64,000 nucleotides of DNA. Source: Mycolicibacterium frederiksbergense (GTDB taxonomy: Bacteria > Actinomycetota > Actinomycetes > Mycobacteriales > Mycobacteriaceae). The DNA lies in NCBI RefSeq assembly GCF_012223425.1, contig NZ_CP038799.1, positions 5,998,249 to 6,062,248 on the forward strand. The letters are read 5' to 3'. A program made the position numbers and the translations under genes. Below, piece by piece: positions 1 through 8,913 of the stretch; positions within the stretch are counted from its first letter, which is position 1; each line of letters starts with the position of its first letter. Below the pieces are notes generated by a model that did not search any database, was not told the origin of the DNA, and saw nothing but the letters and a program-made list of their open reading frames with translations.

Positions 1-429
1 GAAATGGTGACCCCGGTCGTGGCCACCGATGTCGCCGGCTCGGACGCCCTGCCCGAACCCACCTTCGTCCCGGTTCTCGGCCGGATCGCCGCGGGCGGGC
101 CGATCCTGGCGGAACAGGCTGTCGAGGAGGTCTTCCCGCTCCCCCGCGAGTTGGTCGGCGAGGGGTCACTGTTCCTGCTGAAGGTGGTCGGCGAGTCCAT
201 GATCGACGCCGCCATCTGCGATGGCGACTGGGTGGTCATCCGCCAGCAGAACGTCGCCGACAACGGTGACATCGTCGCGGCGATGATCGACGGTGAAGCC
301 ACCGTCAAGACCTTCAAGCGCACCCGGGGTCAGGTGTGGCTGATGCCGCACAACCCGGCGTTCGACCCCATCGACGGCAACGACGCGGTCGTGCTCGGCA
401 AGGTCGTCACCGTGATCCGCAAGATCTGA
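1..429 (+). CDS. lexA: LexA repressor, C-terminal part (5' end outside window)
   Basis: This is the C-terminal part of the SOS repressor LexA; the DNA-binding winged helix lies before base 1. What remains is the S24 autoprotease/dimerisation domain. The Ala-Gly self-cleavage site is in [10 protein letters not shown], the nucleophilic serine in GESMIDAAI and the general-base lysine in ATVKTFKR, so the protease core looks intact. RecA filaments trigger self-cleavage and derepress genes with TCGAAC-N4-GTTCGA boxes; one such box lies before recA in this window (26158-26173). The stop is followed after 14 bases by a strong hairpin, and the next gene converges. The genomic neighbourhood (LGFP protein, then fadE20) matches the lexA locus of M. 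tuberculosis. Identity is near certain. Confidence 0.96.
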   Translation, partial: EMVTPVVATDVAGSDALPEPTFVPVLGRIAAGGPILAEQAVEEVFPLPRELVGEGSLFLLKVVGESMIDAAICDGDWVVIRQQNVADNGDIVAAMIDGEATVKTFKRTRGQVWLMPHNPAFDPIDGNDAVVLGKVVTVIRKI

Positions 430-435
430 GGACGC

Positions 436-2460
436 TCAGTCGGCCCGGACGAATCCGTTCGTCCGGGCGAAGTCCTCACTGGCGAACCAGATCTCGGCCT
501 CGGTATCGCGATATCCCGGGCTACCCGGAGCCCAGTAGAGCCCGGTCTTGGTATCCGCCTTGATCGGATAGCCCTCCGGCGCGCGGTAGCGGTCACCGGT
601 GGCAAGGCGCATCGAGGTCCAGCCGGCGTCCTCGGGTTCCTCGTCCTGGATCGCGGCGTGGCGGCCACTGGGGAAATCCGGCTCGTACTCGGGTACGACC
701 ATGGTCGGTGGATCGAACTGCTCCGCAGGCGTCTCTGGAAGAACTTCGATTCGCGTCGGCGCGGTGTCGACCGCATCCGGATCATGGTCGAAACTCAGCG
801 GCTCCGCCTGCGGCACACCGAGTTCCTCGAGCTCATCGCCATCGGCGTCCTGATCGTCGGAGCCGTACTCATCGGAGCCGTACTCGCCGGGTTCCTCGTC
901 GTACTCGTAGTCCTCGTCACCGGATTCGTCATCGGCGGCGTCGGTGCCGGTGCCGGTGGGGAGCGCCGACGCCCACGGGCTCTGCGGCGTGTAGACGGCC
1001 GGTTCGGGCCGGCTGGGATAGCCGGACTCGAAACGGTCCTCGTGCCCGCCGTCGTAGCCGCGCTCGTAGGGGTCGTCGCCGAACTCGTCATCCTCGCGGG
1101 GGCGCCGGTTACGCAGTACGGCGATGGCGACCAGCGCGATCACGCCCACCAGCGGGATCAGGCCCAGCAGCCACCACCACGAGAACCACGAGCTGCCGCC
1201 GTCGTCGGTGTCGGTGCCCGCGGGGGCATCCGCCGGTGCCTGCGGTGCGTCGGCGCCGGGCACCTCCAGGCCCACGAGCTGAGACTGCAGGCCGGCGGGC
1301 TCGGTGCTGAAGGTGTTGGTCGCCTTGTCCCACGAGATCGAGCCGCCGTTGAACTGCTGGCTGATGACGGTGCCGTTCTCGGTTTGATCGCCCTTCGGCG
1401 CGCCGAGTTCACCCGTCGCTCCACCGAGCTTCTCCCAGGCCGCGTTCATCGCACCGCGCACGATCACCGCACCGAAATCGGGCGTCCAGAAGATCACCGG
1501 CCTGTCCGCGGCGGCGAAGGTCGCCACCCGGCTCTGCGGTGTCAGGCCGCCGTCGGCCTCACTGGCGGTGGGGAACCCGAGGTCCCCGGTCGGTCCGCCG
1601 ACACTCTCGTACTTGGCCAGCACCTGACCGGTGACCACATTGGCCCCGGTATCCGGGCGGTAGAAGATCTTGCCGCCGGTGTAGTTCTGCCCGACCCCAT
1701 CGGCGCCGATCGCGTACTGCGCGCCCTCCTCGGCCCCCAGCGGGCCCAGCGCACCGCCGGCCGCCCGCCGGGCGGCGGCGATGGCCGATGTGGCGTCCGA
1801 GGGGACCTCGATGGCCCCGAGCTGACCTGCCAGCTCGGGCGGCACCGTGGTGAAGGCCTTGGTCTTGCGATCCCAGGAGATCTCACCGCCGGTGAACTTC
1901 TGCGTGACGGTGTCGCCGTTGGTGGTCTCGTCTTCGCTGGGCACTCCGAGCACCCCGGCCGAACCACCGAGGGCATCCCAGGCCTGGTTGATGGCCCCGC
2001 GGACGACCCGGGCACCGGTGTCCGGGGTCCAGAAGATGACCGGCTGGTCGGGCGCGCTGAACGTGGAGTTGCGGCTGTTGGCCGCGCGGCCCGGGCCCTC
2101 GTCGATCGTCGGGAAGCCCAGATCACTGTCGGCGGGGCCGCCCAGGGATTCGTACTTCTCCAGGATGGCGCCCGTGATGATGTGCGCACCGGTGTCGGGG
2201 GTGAAGAAGATCTTGCCCGACGCGAAGTTCTGCCCGAAGCCGTCTCCGGCCGGGTAGACCCCACCGTCCTTGGGACCCAGTGGGCCCCCGTCACCGCCGC
2301 CGGTCTCCCAGGCCGCGGTGATCGCCGCGTCGGCGTCACCTTCCGGTGTCGCCGCGACCGGTGGCGCCAGCAGCACCGTGCCCGCGATCAGTGCGGCACT
2401 CACCAGCCCTGTCGCCGCCAGGCTGACAAGCCTGCCCAGCCGGGTCCGCTGCCTGGTCAT
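436..2460 (-). CDS. LGFP-repeat envelope protein with one TM segment and a C-terminal sunset-like motif
   Basis: Predicted cell-envelope protein of about 674 residues, equivalent by position and layout to M. tuberculosis Rv2721c. It starts with a signal/anchor sequence, then two copies of a roughly 170-residue block rich in LGFP motifs (DLGFPTIDEG, DLGFPTASEA) and FxPDTGA strings; LGFP repeats are thought to bind the wall or glycan layer. A transmembrane helix (around WWWLLGLIPLVGVIALVAIA) is followed by a basic stop-transfer stretch and a long Asp/Glu-rich cytoplasmic tail. The last 45 residues (YPIKAD...GSPGYRDTEAEIWFA) resemble the sunset motif found at the C termini of several actinobacterial proteins. 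The ATG at 2460 is preferred over the one at 2490 because GGGGAGGACCGA sits directly before it. Biochemical function is unknown. Confidence 0.8.
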   Translation of the reverse strand: MTRQRTRLGRLVSLAATGLVSAALIAGTVLLAPPVAATPEGDADAAITAAWETGGGDGGPLGPKDGGVYPAGDGFGQNFASGKIFFTPDTGAHIITGAILEKYESLGGPADSDLGFPTIDEGPGRAANSRNSTFSAPDQPVIFWTPDTGARVVRGAINQAWDALGGSAGVLGVPSEDETTNGDTVTQKFTGGEISWDRKTKAFTTVPPELAGQLGAIEVPSDATSAIAAARRAAGGALGPLGAEEGAQYAIGADGVGQNYTGGKIFYRPDTGANVVTGQVLAKYESVGGPTGDLGFPTASEADGGLTPQSRVATFAAADRPVIFWTPDFGAVIVRGAMNAAWEKLGGATGELGAPKGDQTENGTVISQQFNGGSISWDKATNTFSTEPAGLQSQLVGLEVPGADAPQAPADAPAGTDTDDGGSSWFSWWWLLGLIPLVGVIALVAIAVLRNRRPREDDEFGDDPYERGYDGGHEDRFESGYPSRPEPAVYTPQSPWASALPTGTGTDAADDESGDEDYEYDEEPGEYGSDEYGSDDQDADGDELEELGVPQAEPLSFDHDPDAVDTAPTRIEVLPETPAEQFDPPTMVVPEYEPDFPSGRHAAIQDEEPEDAGWTSMRLATGDRYRAPEGYPIKADTKTGLYWAPGSPGYRDTEAEIWFASEDFARTNGFVRAD
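444..467 (+). terminator. hairpin after lexA
   Basis: A perfect 10-bp stem, CCCGGACGAA / TTCGTCCGGG, with a 4-nt loop starts 14 bases after the lexA stop. It has no U-tract, as is usual for mycobacterial terminators. It lies inside the last codons of the convergent LGFP gene, so the same bases also encode the end of that protein. It could act in both directions. Confidence 0.6.
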
Positions 2461-2576
2461 TCGGTCCTCCCCGAAGTAGCGCAAAACCACACGAAAGTAT
2501 CGCGTTCGTCAACTTTGCGTCAGCTGACGGCGAACTCGTGGGATATCGCGACCTGCGCCGAAACGTGTCGGGGCGC

Positions 2577-3734
2577 TCAGACCCCCAGGCCGCGACCGAT
2601 GATCTCCTTCATGATCTCCGTCGTTCCGCCGTAGATCGTCTGGATCCGCGAGTCCAGGAATGCCCGCGCGATCGGGTATTCCCGCATGTAACCGTAGCCG
2701 CCGTGCAGTTGCAGGCAGCGATCCACCAACCGAACCTGCGCCTCGGTGCTGTACCACTTGGCCATGGCGGCCTGCTCGACGGTGAGCTTGCGGTCCAGGT
2801 GCAAACGGATGAATTCGTCGACCATGATCCTGATCGCGGTGGCCTCGGTCGCCAGTTCGGCGAGCACGAACCGGCTGTTCTGGAAGCTGCCGATCGGCTT
2901 ACCGAAGGCCTTGCGCTCCTTGGTGTATTGCAGGGTCTGCTCGAGGGCGGACTCCATGGCCGCGGCGGCCATCACGGCGATGCTGATGCGTTCCTGGGGC
3001 AGATTCTGCATCAGGTAGAGGAAACCCATCCCCTCCTGGCCGAGCAGGTTCTCGACCGGAACCTTGACATCGGTGAACGAGAGTTCGGCGGTGTCCTGGG
3101 CATCGAGGCCGATCTTGTCGAGGTGGCGGCCACGCTCGAAGCCCTCCATACCGCGCTCGACGACCAACAGGGAGAAGCCCTGGGCACCCTTTTCGGGATC
3201 GGTGCAGGCAACCACGATCACCAGGTCGGCGTGGATGCCGTTGGTGATGAACGTCTTCGAACCGTTGAGGATGTAGTGGTCACCGTCGCGAACCGCGCGG
3301 GCCTTGATGCCCTGCAGGTCGCTGCCGGTGCCGGGTTCGGTCATGGCGATCGCCGTGATCAATTCGCCGCTGCAGAATCCGGGCAGCCAGCGCTGCTTCT
3401 GCTCCTCGGTGCCCAGCTCGATCAGGTACGGCGCGATGACATCGTTCTGCAGCGTGAAGCCCAGGCCGCTGTGGCGGCCGGCGCTGGTCTCCTCGGTGAT
3501 GACGACGTTGTAGCGGAAGTCCGGATTGCCGCCACCCCCGTACTCCTCGGGCACGGCCATCCCCAGAAAGCCCTGCTTACCGGCCTCCCGCCAGACCTCG
3601 CGGTCGACGATCTTGGCCTTCTCCCATTCCTCCTGGAACGGCGCCGCGTGGCGGTCCAGGAAAGCGCGATAGGACTCGCGGAACAGATCGTGCTCCGGCT
3701 CGAACAGCGTGCGGTCGAATTTGACGGCGCCCAT
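2577..3734 (-). CDS. fadE20: acyl-CoA dehydrogenase FadE20
   Basis: FAD-dependent acyl-CoA dehydrogenase of 385 residues, the usual length, catalysing the alpha,beta-desaturation step of fatty acyl-CoA oxidation in the cytoplasm. The family signature AMTEPGTGSDLQGIKA and the C-terminal LHGGYGYMREYPIARAFLD segment are intact; the latter contacts FAD and the substrate. A good ribosome site (GGAGGTCACGC) precedes the ATG. It lies between the Rv2721c-like gene and, after an insertion of accessory genes, hflX, which is the position of fadE20 (Rv2724c) in M. tuberculosis. It is divergent from the molybdoenzyme gene at 3832, with a palindromic operator candidate between them. The exact chain-length substrate cannot be read from the sequence. 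Confidence 0.85.
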   Translation of the reverse strand: MGAVKFDRTLFEPEHDLFRESYRAFLDRHAAPFQEEWEKAKIVDREVWREAGKQGFLGMAVPEEYGGGGNPDFRYNVVITEETSAGRHSGLGFTLQNDVIAPYLIELGTEEQKQRWLPGFCSGELITAIAMTEPGTGSDLQGIKARAVRDGDHYILNGSKTFITNGIHADLVIVVACTDPEKGAQGFSLLVVERGMEGFERGRHLDKIGLDAQDTAELSFTDVKVPVENLLGQEGMGFLYLMQNLPQERISIAVMAAAAMESALEQTLQYTKERKAFGKPIGSFQNSRFVLAELATEATAIRIMVDEFIRLHLDRKLTVEQAAMAKWYSTEAQVRLVDRCLQLHGGYGYMREYPIARAFLDSRIQTIYGGTTEIMKEIIGRGLGV

Positions 3735-3780
3735 GCGTGACCTCCGGTACTGGTATCAGGGTGTGTGGCGCCCAACATAT

Positions 3781-3798
3781 ACCAACCGGATGGTTGGT
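3781..3798. promoter_or_regulatory. inverted-repeat operator between fadE20 and bisC
   Basis: ACCAACC GGAT GGTTGGT is a perfect 7-bp inverted repeat with a 4-bp centre in the 97-bp divergent promoter region. Its size and symmetry fit a dimeric regulator such as a TetR-family protein. It sits about 20 bp upstream of the -10 candidate for the molybdoenzyme gene, so it could control one or both directions. Confidence 0.55.
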
Positions 3799-3819
3799 CG
3801 AGCGGTGCGTCCGGCGACC

Positions 3820-3825
3820 TAGGAT
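3820..3825 (+). promoter_or_regulatory. -10 box, leaderless start of bisC
   Basis: TAGGAT is followed by 6 nt and the GTG start at 3832, which places the transcription start on or next to the start codon. Confidence 0.5.
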
Positions 3826-3831
3826 TGGTGC

Positions 3832-6114
3832 GTGTCACGAGCCAGCCTGGCCCACTGGGGTGCCTTCACCGCCGAGGTCAGGGCCGGCGACATCGCGGCG
3901 GTGGCGCCGCAGACCGGTGACGCCGATCCATCCCCCCTGCTGCACAACCTGCCCGGTTCGATCCGGCACCGCTCGCGGGTCACCGGCCCCGCCGTGCGCC
4001 GCGGCTGGTTGCGCAGCGGACCCGGCCCCAGCGACCGGCGCGGTGACGACGAATTCGTGGCGGTGTCCTGGGACGAGCTGACCGAGCTGCTCGCCGGCGA
4101 ACTGCGCCGGGTGATCGACACCCACGGCAATGAGGCCGTCTACGGGGGCTCCTACGGCTGGGCCAGCGCAGGCCGGTTCCACCACGCCCAGAGCCAGGTA
4201 CACCGGTTCCTGAAACTCATCGGCGGCTATACCTCGTCGCGGCACTCCTACAGCCTGGGCGCCACCGGCGCGATCATGCCCCGCGTCGTCGGCACCCATG
4301 ACGACCTGTTCAAGCGGTCCACCCAATGGGAGGTGATCGTCGAACACACCGACCTACTGGTGGCCTTCGGCGGTATCGCCCTCAAGAACACCGGCATCAA
4401 TCACGGTGGTACCACCGCACATCCGGCCCGAGCGGCGCTGCGCCGGTTCCGCGAACGGGGCGGACGCATCGTGTCGTTCTCACCGCTGCGCGACGATGTC
4501 GACGGCGAGCACGAATGGCACGCACCGGTACCCGGCACCGATGTGGCCATCATGCTGGCCCTGGCCCATGTGCTGGCCACCGAGGGTCTGGCCGACCGCA
4601 CATTCCTGGACACCTACTGCGTCGGGTACGAGCGGTTCGAGCGGTATCTGCTCGGGACCGACGACGGTGTGCCGAAGTCCCCGGCATGGGCATCGACCAT
4701 CAGCGGGTTGGCGGCCGAGGATCTGAGGGCACTGGCCCGCCGGATGGCGGCGGGCCGCACCCTGGTCACCATCAGCTGGTCGCTGCAACGTATCCGCCAC
4801 GGCGAGCAGGCCCCGTGGATGGGCTTGACGCTGGCCGCGATGCTCGGTCAGATCGGCCTTCCCGGAGGAGGTTTCGGGCACGGGTACGGATCGATGAACG
4901 AGCCTGGGCTGGCGCCGCTGCGGGTGCGGCTCCCGGTGCTGCCACAGGGTCACAACCCGGTGCCCACCTTCATCCCGGTGGCCGCCGTCAGCGATATGCT
5001 GCTGCACCCCGGCCGGGAGTACGACTACAACGGGCTGCGCCTGACGTTCCCCGACATCCGGCTGGTCTACTGGGCCGGCGGGAATCCGTTCCACCACCAC
5101 CAGAACATCCCGCGGTTGCGCCGCGCGCTGGCCCGGCCGGACACCATCGTCGTGCACGATCCCTACTGGACCGCGATGGCCAGGCACGCCGATATCGTGG
5201 TGCCCTCCACCACCGCCTATGAGCGCGACGACTATTCCGGTTCACGCAACGACCCGATGCTGACGGCGATGCCGGCGCTGACCGAGCCCTACGCGCAGTC
5301 ACGGGACGACTACACGACCTTCGCCGAACTCGCGCAGCGCCTCGGTGTGGCCGAGCAGTTCACCGAGGGCCGCACCGCCCGGCAGTGGCTGGCGCACCTT
5401 TACGACACGTGGTCGGCCGGTGTGGATTTCGCCGCGCCCTCCTTCGATCAGTTCTGGGCCGACGGGCAACTGCGACTGCCCACCGAACCCGGGCTGACCC
5501 TGCTGGCCGACTTCCGCACCGACCCGGACACGAACCGGTTGAACACCCCGAGCGGGCGGATCGAGATCTTCTCCTCCGAGATCGACGGCTTCGGCTATGA
5601 CGATTGCCTGGGGCACCCGGCCTGGTTCGAACCCACCGAATGGCTGGGCGGCGAGCGCGCCAAGACCTACCCGCTGCACCTCATCGCCAACCAGCCCGCC
5701 AGCCGCTTGCACAGCCAGCTCGATGGCGGTGCCACCAGCCAGCAGTCCAAAGTCCAAGGGCGCGAGCCGATCCGGATCCATCCGGGAGATGCTGCCGAAC
5801 GCGGCCTGGCCGACGGTGACGTGGTGCGGGTGTTCAACGACCGCGGCGCCTGCCTTGCCGGGGTGGTGATCGACGACCGGTTGCGCCCGCGGGTGGTGCA
5901 GCTGTCCACCGGCGCCTGGTTCGATCCGCTCGACCCGGCCGACCCGGATTCGCTGTGCGTGCACGGCAACCCGAACGTACTGACCGACGATATCGGCACC
6001 TCGGCACTGGCCCGCGGCTGCACCGGTGCACACGTGCTGGTGCAGCTGGAGAAGTTCACCGGCGAGCTGCCACCGGTGAAAGCGCATGAGCCGCCGGTGA
6101 TCCGTCAGCTCTGA
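3832..6114 (+). CDS. bisC: molybdopterin oxidoreductase, BisC / TMAO-DMSO reductase type
   Basis: A 760-residue bis-MGD molybdoenzyme of the DMSO-reductase family, closest in layout to biotin sulfoxide reductase BisC (Rv1442-like). It probably reduces S- or N-oxides such as biotin or methionine sulfoxide. It has no N-terminal CxxC 4Fe-4S motif, matching the single-subunit type. The serine of YGGSYGWASAGRFH (about S112) fits the serine Mo ligand. The molybdopterin-dinucleotide binding C-terminal domain begins near LIANQPASRLHSQ and includes the typical SKVQGREPIRIHPGDA segment. There is no Tat signal, so it should be cytoplasmic. No partner subunit or cofactor gene is adjacent. The coding end overlaps the convergent tetR end by 10 bp. 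The exact substrate is inferred from the family only. Confidence 0.8.
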   Translation: MSRASLAHWGAFTAEVRAGDIAAVAPQTGDADPSPLLHNLPGSIRHRSRVTGPAVRRGWLRSGPGPSDRRGDDEFVAVSWDELTELLAGELRRVIDTHGNEAVYGGSYGWASAGRFHHAQSQVHRFLKLIGGYTSSRHSYSLGATGAIMPRVVGTHDDLFKRSTQWEVIVEHTDLLVAFGGIALKNTGINHGGTTAHPARAALRRFRERGGRIVSFSPLRDDVDGEHEWHAPVPGTDVAIMLALAHVLATEGLADRTFLDTYCVGYERFERYLLGTDDGVPKSPAWASTISGLAAEDLRALARRMAAGRTLVTISWSLQRIRHGEQAPWMGLTLAAMLGQIGLPGGGFGHGYGSMNEPGLAPLRVRLPVLPQGHNPVPTFIPVAAVSDMLLHPGREYDYNGLRLTFPDIRLVYWAGGNPFHHHQNIPRLRRALARPDTIVVHDPYWTAMARHADIVVPSTTAYERDDYSGSRNDPMLTAMPALTEPYAQSRDDYTTFAELAQRLGVAEQFTEGRTARQWLAHLYDTWSAGVDFAAPSFDQFWADGQLRLPTEPGLTLLADFRTDPDTNRLNTPSGRIEIFSSEIDGFGYDDCLGHPAWFEPTEWLGGERAKTYPLHLIANQPASRLHSQLDGGATSQQSKVQGREPIRIHPGDAAERGLADGDVVRVFNDRGACLAGVVIDDRLRPRVVQLSTGAWFDPLDPADPDSLCVHGNPNVLTDDIGTSALARGCTGAHVLVQLEKFTGELPPVKAHEPPVIRQL

Positions 6115-6674
6115 GACAGCCGGGGGGCGACGAGGTCGACGAACGCGTCGACGACCCGGTAGGCGTCGGCGATCGGATGGCCGTGCACCAGGGCACCGGA
6201 GAGCATGGTGCTGATGATGCCCCACAGCATGATCGCGGTATCGGCCGACTCCCGGGCACCCAGCGCAGCGAAGTCCGCGGACAGGGTCTGCTGGGCCACT
6301 GCCGCGAACTCTTCCATCAGCGCCGCCGCGTTGGCATCGGCGGTGTTCTGCAACAGCATGCAGACCCTGAAGAAGGCGGGACGCCGCTCGAAGGTGGCGA
6401 TGATGCCGCGCACCTTCTCCCGCACCCGGAGTTCGGCCGGGCGGGTGTCCGCGGCCGCGGGCGCGAAAACCGGCTGGGCCCAGTCCATCAGGACCGCCGC
6501 GTACACATGCTCCTTGGAACTGAAGTAGCGGTACAGCGTGCCCAGCGCCACGTCGGCCGCGTCGGCGACATCACGCATCTGGATCTGGTCGTAGTCCTGC
6601 GCCTTGAGCAGCGCCTGCGCGGCGGCCACAATCTGGGACCGGCGGGCCTGCTTATAGCCGGGCATATCGGTCAC
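6105..6674 (-). CDS. TetR-family transcriptional regulator
   Basis: A 189-residue TetR-family repressor. The N-terminal helix-turn-helix is clear (IQMRDVADAADVALGTLYRYFSSKEHVYAAVL), followed by an all-helical ligand/dimer domain with a C-terminal segment similar to mycobacterial KstR-type regulators. It is the last gene of the minus-strand run thiolase, DUF35, double acyl-CoA dehydrogenase, tetR, with only 7 bases between it and the dehydrogenase, so it is probably co-transcribed and autoregulates the operon through the palindrome at 10562-10576. The start is a GTG at 6674; an in-frame ATG three codons later is possible. Its ligand is probably an acyl-CoA intermediate of the pathway (inference). 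Confidence 0.82.
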   Translation of the reverse strand: MTDMPGYKQARRSQIVAAAQALLKAQDYDQIQMRDVADAADVALGTLYRYFSSKEHVYAAVLMDWAQPVFAPAAADTRPAELRVREKVRGIIATFERRPAFFRVCMLLQNTADANAAALMEEFAAVAQQTLSADFAALGARESADTAIMLWGIISTMLSGALVHGHPIADAYRVVDAFVDLVAPRLSQS

Positions 6675-6681
6675 GGCGGCC

Positions 6682-8904
6682 TCAGTTCCTCGGCAGCCCG
6701 AGGATCATCGTCGCGATGATGTTCAGCTGGATCTCGATGGTGCCGCCACCGATGACCTCGGCGGGCATCATCAGGCTCTGCCCCACCGCAGGCTGCTCGC
6801 CGCCACCGACCATGGCCGCGCGACCGCTGAAGGCCAGCGCGTCCGCGGTCACCCGGCGCACCAGCAGCGCGGTGCCGACCTTTCCGACGCTGCTCGCCGG
6901 CCCCGGGCCGTGCCCGGCGAGCCTGCCCAGGGTGTCCCGCACCGCGAGTGCGCCGATGGCATTGGTCGCCGCCCGGACCTCACCGAGGGCCCGGCGCACC
7001 ACCTCGTCCTGCGGGCCGGCCCGACGGGCCAGGGTGCGCAGCTCACTTTCCTTGTCCAGCTTGACATAGGCGCCGATCGCCACCCGCTCATTGGCCATCG
7101 TGGCCAGCGCATGGGACCAACCCGCGGTGGGTTCGCCCACCAGCATCCCGTCGGGAACGAAGACGTCGTCGAAGAAGACCTCGTTGAAATGTTCGTCACC
7201 GCTGGCGGTGCGCAGCGGCCGGACCCGGATCCCCGGGGAGGTCATGTCGACCAGAAAGTACCCGATACCCTTGTGCTTCTTGGCTTCCGGATCCGTGCGG
7301 GCCAGCAGGGCGCCCCAGTCGGCACGCTGGGCCGAGGACGTCCAGACCTTCTGCCCGTTGATCCGCCAGCCGCCGTCGACCTTGGTCGCCCTGGTCGACA
7401 GCGCGGCCAGATCCGATCCGGCACCCGGTTCGGAAAACAGCTGGCACCAACCGATCTGACCACGCATCGTCGGTACCGCGAACCGGTCACGCTGCTCATC
7501 GGAGCCCGCGGTGAGCACCGTGGGCAGGATCCACTGAGCGATCCCCAGCGACGGCCGCGTCAGATAGGGCCGCTTGTCGTACTCCTCATCGATGATCAGT
7601 TGCTGCGCCGGTGAGGCATCCAGCCCCCAGGGCGCCGGCAGATGCGGCGCGACCAGGCCGGCATCGGCCAGCGCCGTGCGTTGTGGGCCGGTCCAGTACT
7701 CCGCATACTCGGGGTTCTGCCTACCGGGTTTCTCGTTGCGCAATGCGGCCGCCGCGTCGAGAGCCCCGGCGACACCGGCGCGGAACTCCGGCTCGACCTC
7801 GGTGAGCTCGATGGCGAAATCACGCCCGGGCAGGTCCGGATCGCCAAGGGCACCTGCCCAATCCGTCACCGGACCGATGGCGGCGGCCAGGCTGATGGCA
7901 CGCTTCCAGTACAGGTGCAGGTCGTGCTCCCAGGTGTAGCCGATCGCGCCGAACATGGTGAGCGCATCGACGACGAGTTCGGGAAGCCGGCCGATGGCGC
8001 CGACCGCGGCACCGGCGGCGGCGATGCGGTGCTGCACCGCCGACTGGTCGGCACCGCGAATCGCGTCCCACGCCGAGGCCGCGGCGAGTTCGCTGTTGAT
8101 GAACAATGTCGCCGCCTTGTGCTGCAGGGCCTGGAAGGCCCCGATCGGTCGGCCGAACTGCTCGCGCACCTTCAGGTAGGCGACGACGTTGTCCACACAC
8201 CAGCGCGCGATACCTGCGGCCTCGGCGGCGATCAGGCCGACCGCGATGCCCTGCGCGGTCTGCTCATCCATCCCGGTGAGCACGTCGCCGGCGGTGACAC
8301 CGGCACAGTGCAGGGTGCCGACATCGCGGGTCAGGTCGGTGGGTGACTGCGCCCGCACCGTGACGCCCGGCGCGCCGGCGTCCAGGACGAACCAGCGGGT
8401 TTCGCCCGCTTCGGTGGTGGCGCCGACCACGAGATGCTCCGCCGAGCCCAGTCCGAGCTGCGGCCCGGCCGAGCCGTCCAGCTGCCATCCCGCGTCGCCG
8501 GCGGTGGCCCGGATCTCACCGTCGCCGGGCAGCAGCAGCGCCGCCGTGCGGCCCGCCCCGATGGCCTGCAGCAACACCCGGGCGGCGGGCCCGTCGGGAT
8601 CGGCGGCGGCCACCGCGGCACCGGCGATGACGGTGGGCAACAGTGGACCGGGCAGCAGGCCGTAACCGGCGGCGTCGATGACGCAGGCGGCCTCGGCCAG
8701 CGTGCCGCCCTGGCCGCCGAACTCCTCGGGCAGGTGCACCGCGTGCAACCCCTGGGCGACGAGGGTGGGCCAGAAGTCGGGCCGGGCTCCGGCCGCGATC
8801 TCCTCGAATTGCGATCTGGTGAGTTCCAGTCCCCCGTGGCGCCTGGCGAAGCCGGCCATCGAGTCGGTGAGCTGGATCTGTTCGTCGGTCAGGGCCACGA
8901 CCAC
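6682..8904 (-). CDS. fused two-domain acyl-CoA dehydrogenase
   Basis: This 740-residue protein is twice the usual acyl-CoA dehydrogenase length because two units are fused. Residues 1-360 form a degenerate unit (HLPEEFGGQGG early, then VREQFGRPIGAFQALQHK). Residues about 390-740 form a second unit with the FAD/substrate signature (LFSEPGAGSDLAALSTRA) and the C-terminal GGGTIEIQLNIIA segment. In mycobacteria, steroid side-chain dehydrogenases often work as alpha2beta2 heterotetramers of such unlike chains, and this protein could be a single-chain version. The GTG start at 8904 has AGGAG six bases upstream. It sits directly after the DUF35 gene and before tetR. The substrate is unknown; a bulky acyl-CoA is likely from the operon. 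Confidence 0.85.
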   Translation of the reverse strand: MVVALTDEQIQLTDSMAGFARRHGGLELTRSQFEEIAAGARPDFWPTLVAQGLHAVHLPEEFGGQGGTLAEAACVIDAAGYGLLPGPLLPTVIAGAAVAAADPDGPAARVLLQAIGAGRTAALLLPGDGEIRATAGDAGWQLDGSAGPQLGLGSAEHLVVGATTEAGETRWFVLDAGAPGVTVRAQSPTDLTRDVGTLHCAGVTAGDVLTGMDEQTAQGIAVGLIAAEAAGIARWCVDNVVAYLKVREQFGRPIGAFQALQHKAATLFINSELAAASAWDAIRGADQSAVQHRIAAAGAAVGAIGRLPELVVDALTMFGAIGYTWEHDLHLYWKRAISLAAAIGPVTDWAGALGDPDLPGRDFAIELTEVEPEFRAGVAGALDAAAALRNEKPGRQNPEYAEYWTGPQRTALADAGLVAPHLPAPWGLDASPAQQLIIDEEYDKRPYLTRPSLGIAQWILPTVLTAGSDEQRDRFAVPTMRGQIGWCQLFSEPGAGSDLAALSTRATKVDGGWRINGQKVWTSSAQRADWGALLARTDPEAKKHKGIGYFLVDMTSPGIRVRPLRTASGDEHFNEVFFDDVFVPDGMLVGEPTAGWSHALATMANERVAIGAYVKLDKESELRTLARRAGPQDEVVRRALGEVRAATNAIGALAVRDTLGRLAGHGPGPASSVGKVGTALLVRRVTADALAFSGRAAMVGGGEQPAVGQSLMMPAEVIGGGTIEIQLNIIATMILGLPRN

Positions 8905-8913
8905 GGGAGTCTC

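Noticed and set aside
658-2634. 658-codon open frame on the plus strand
   Set aside because: It is antisense to the LGFP gene; its Arg/Gly-rich product has no domain pattern and no ribosome site. High-GC DNA keeps such frames open.
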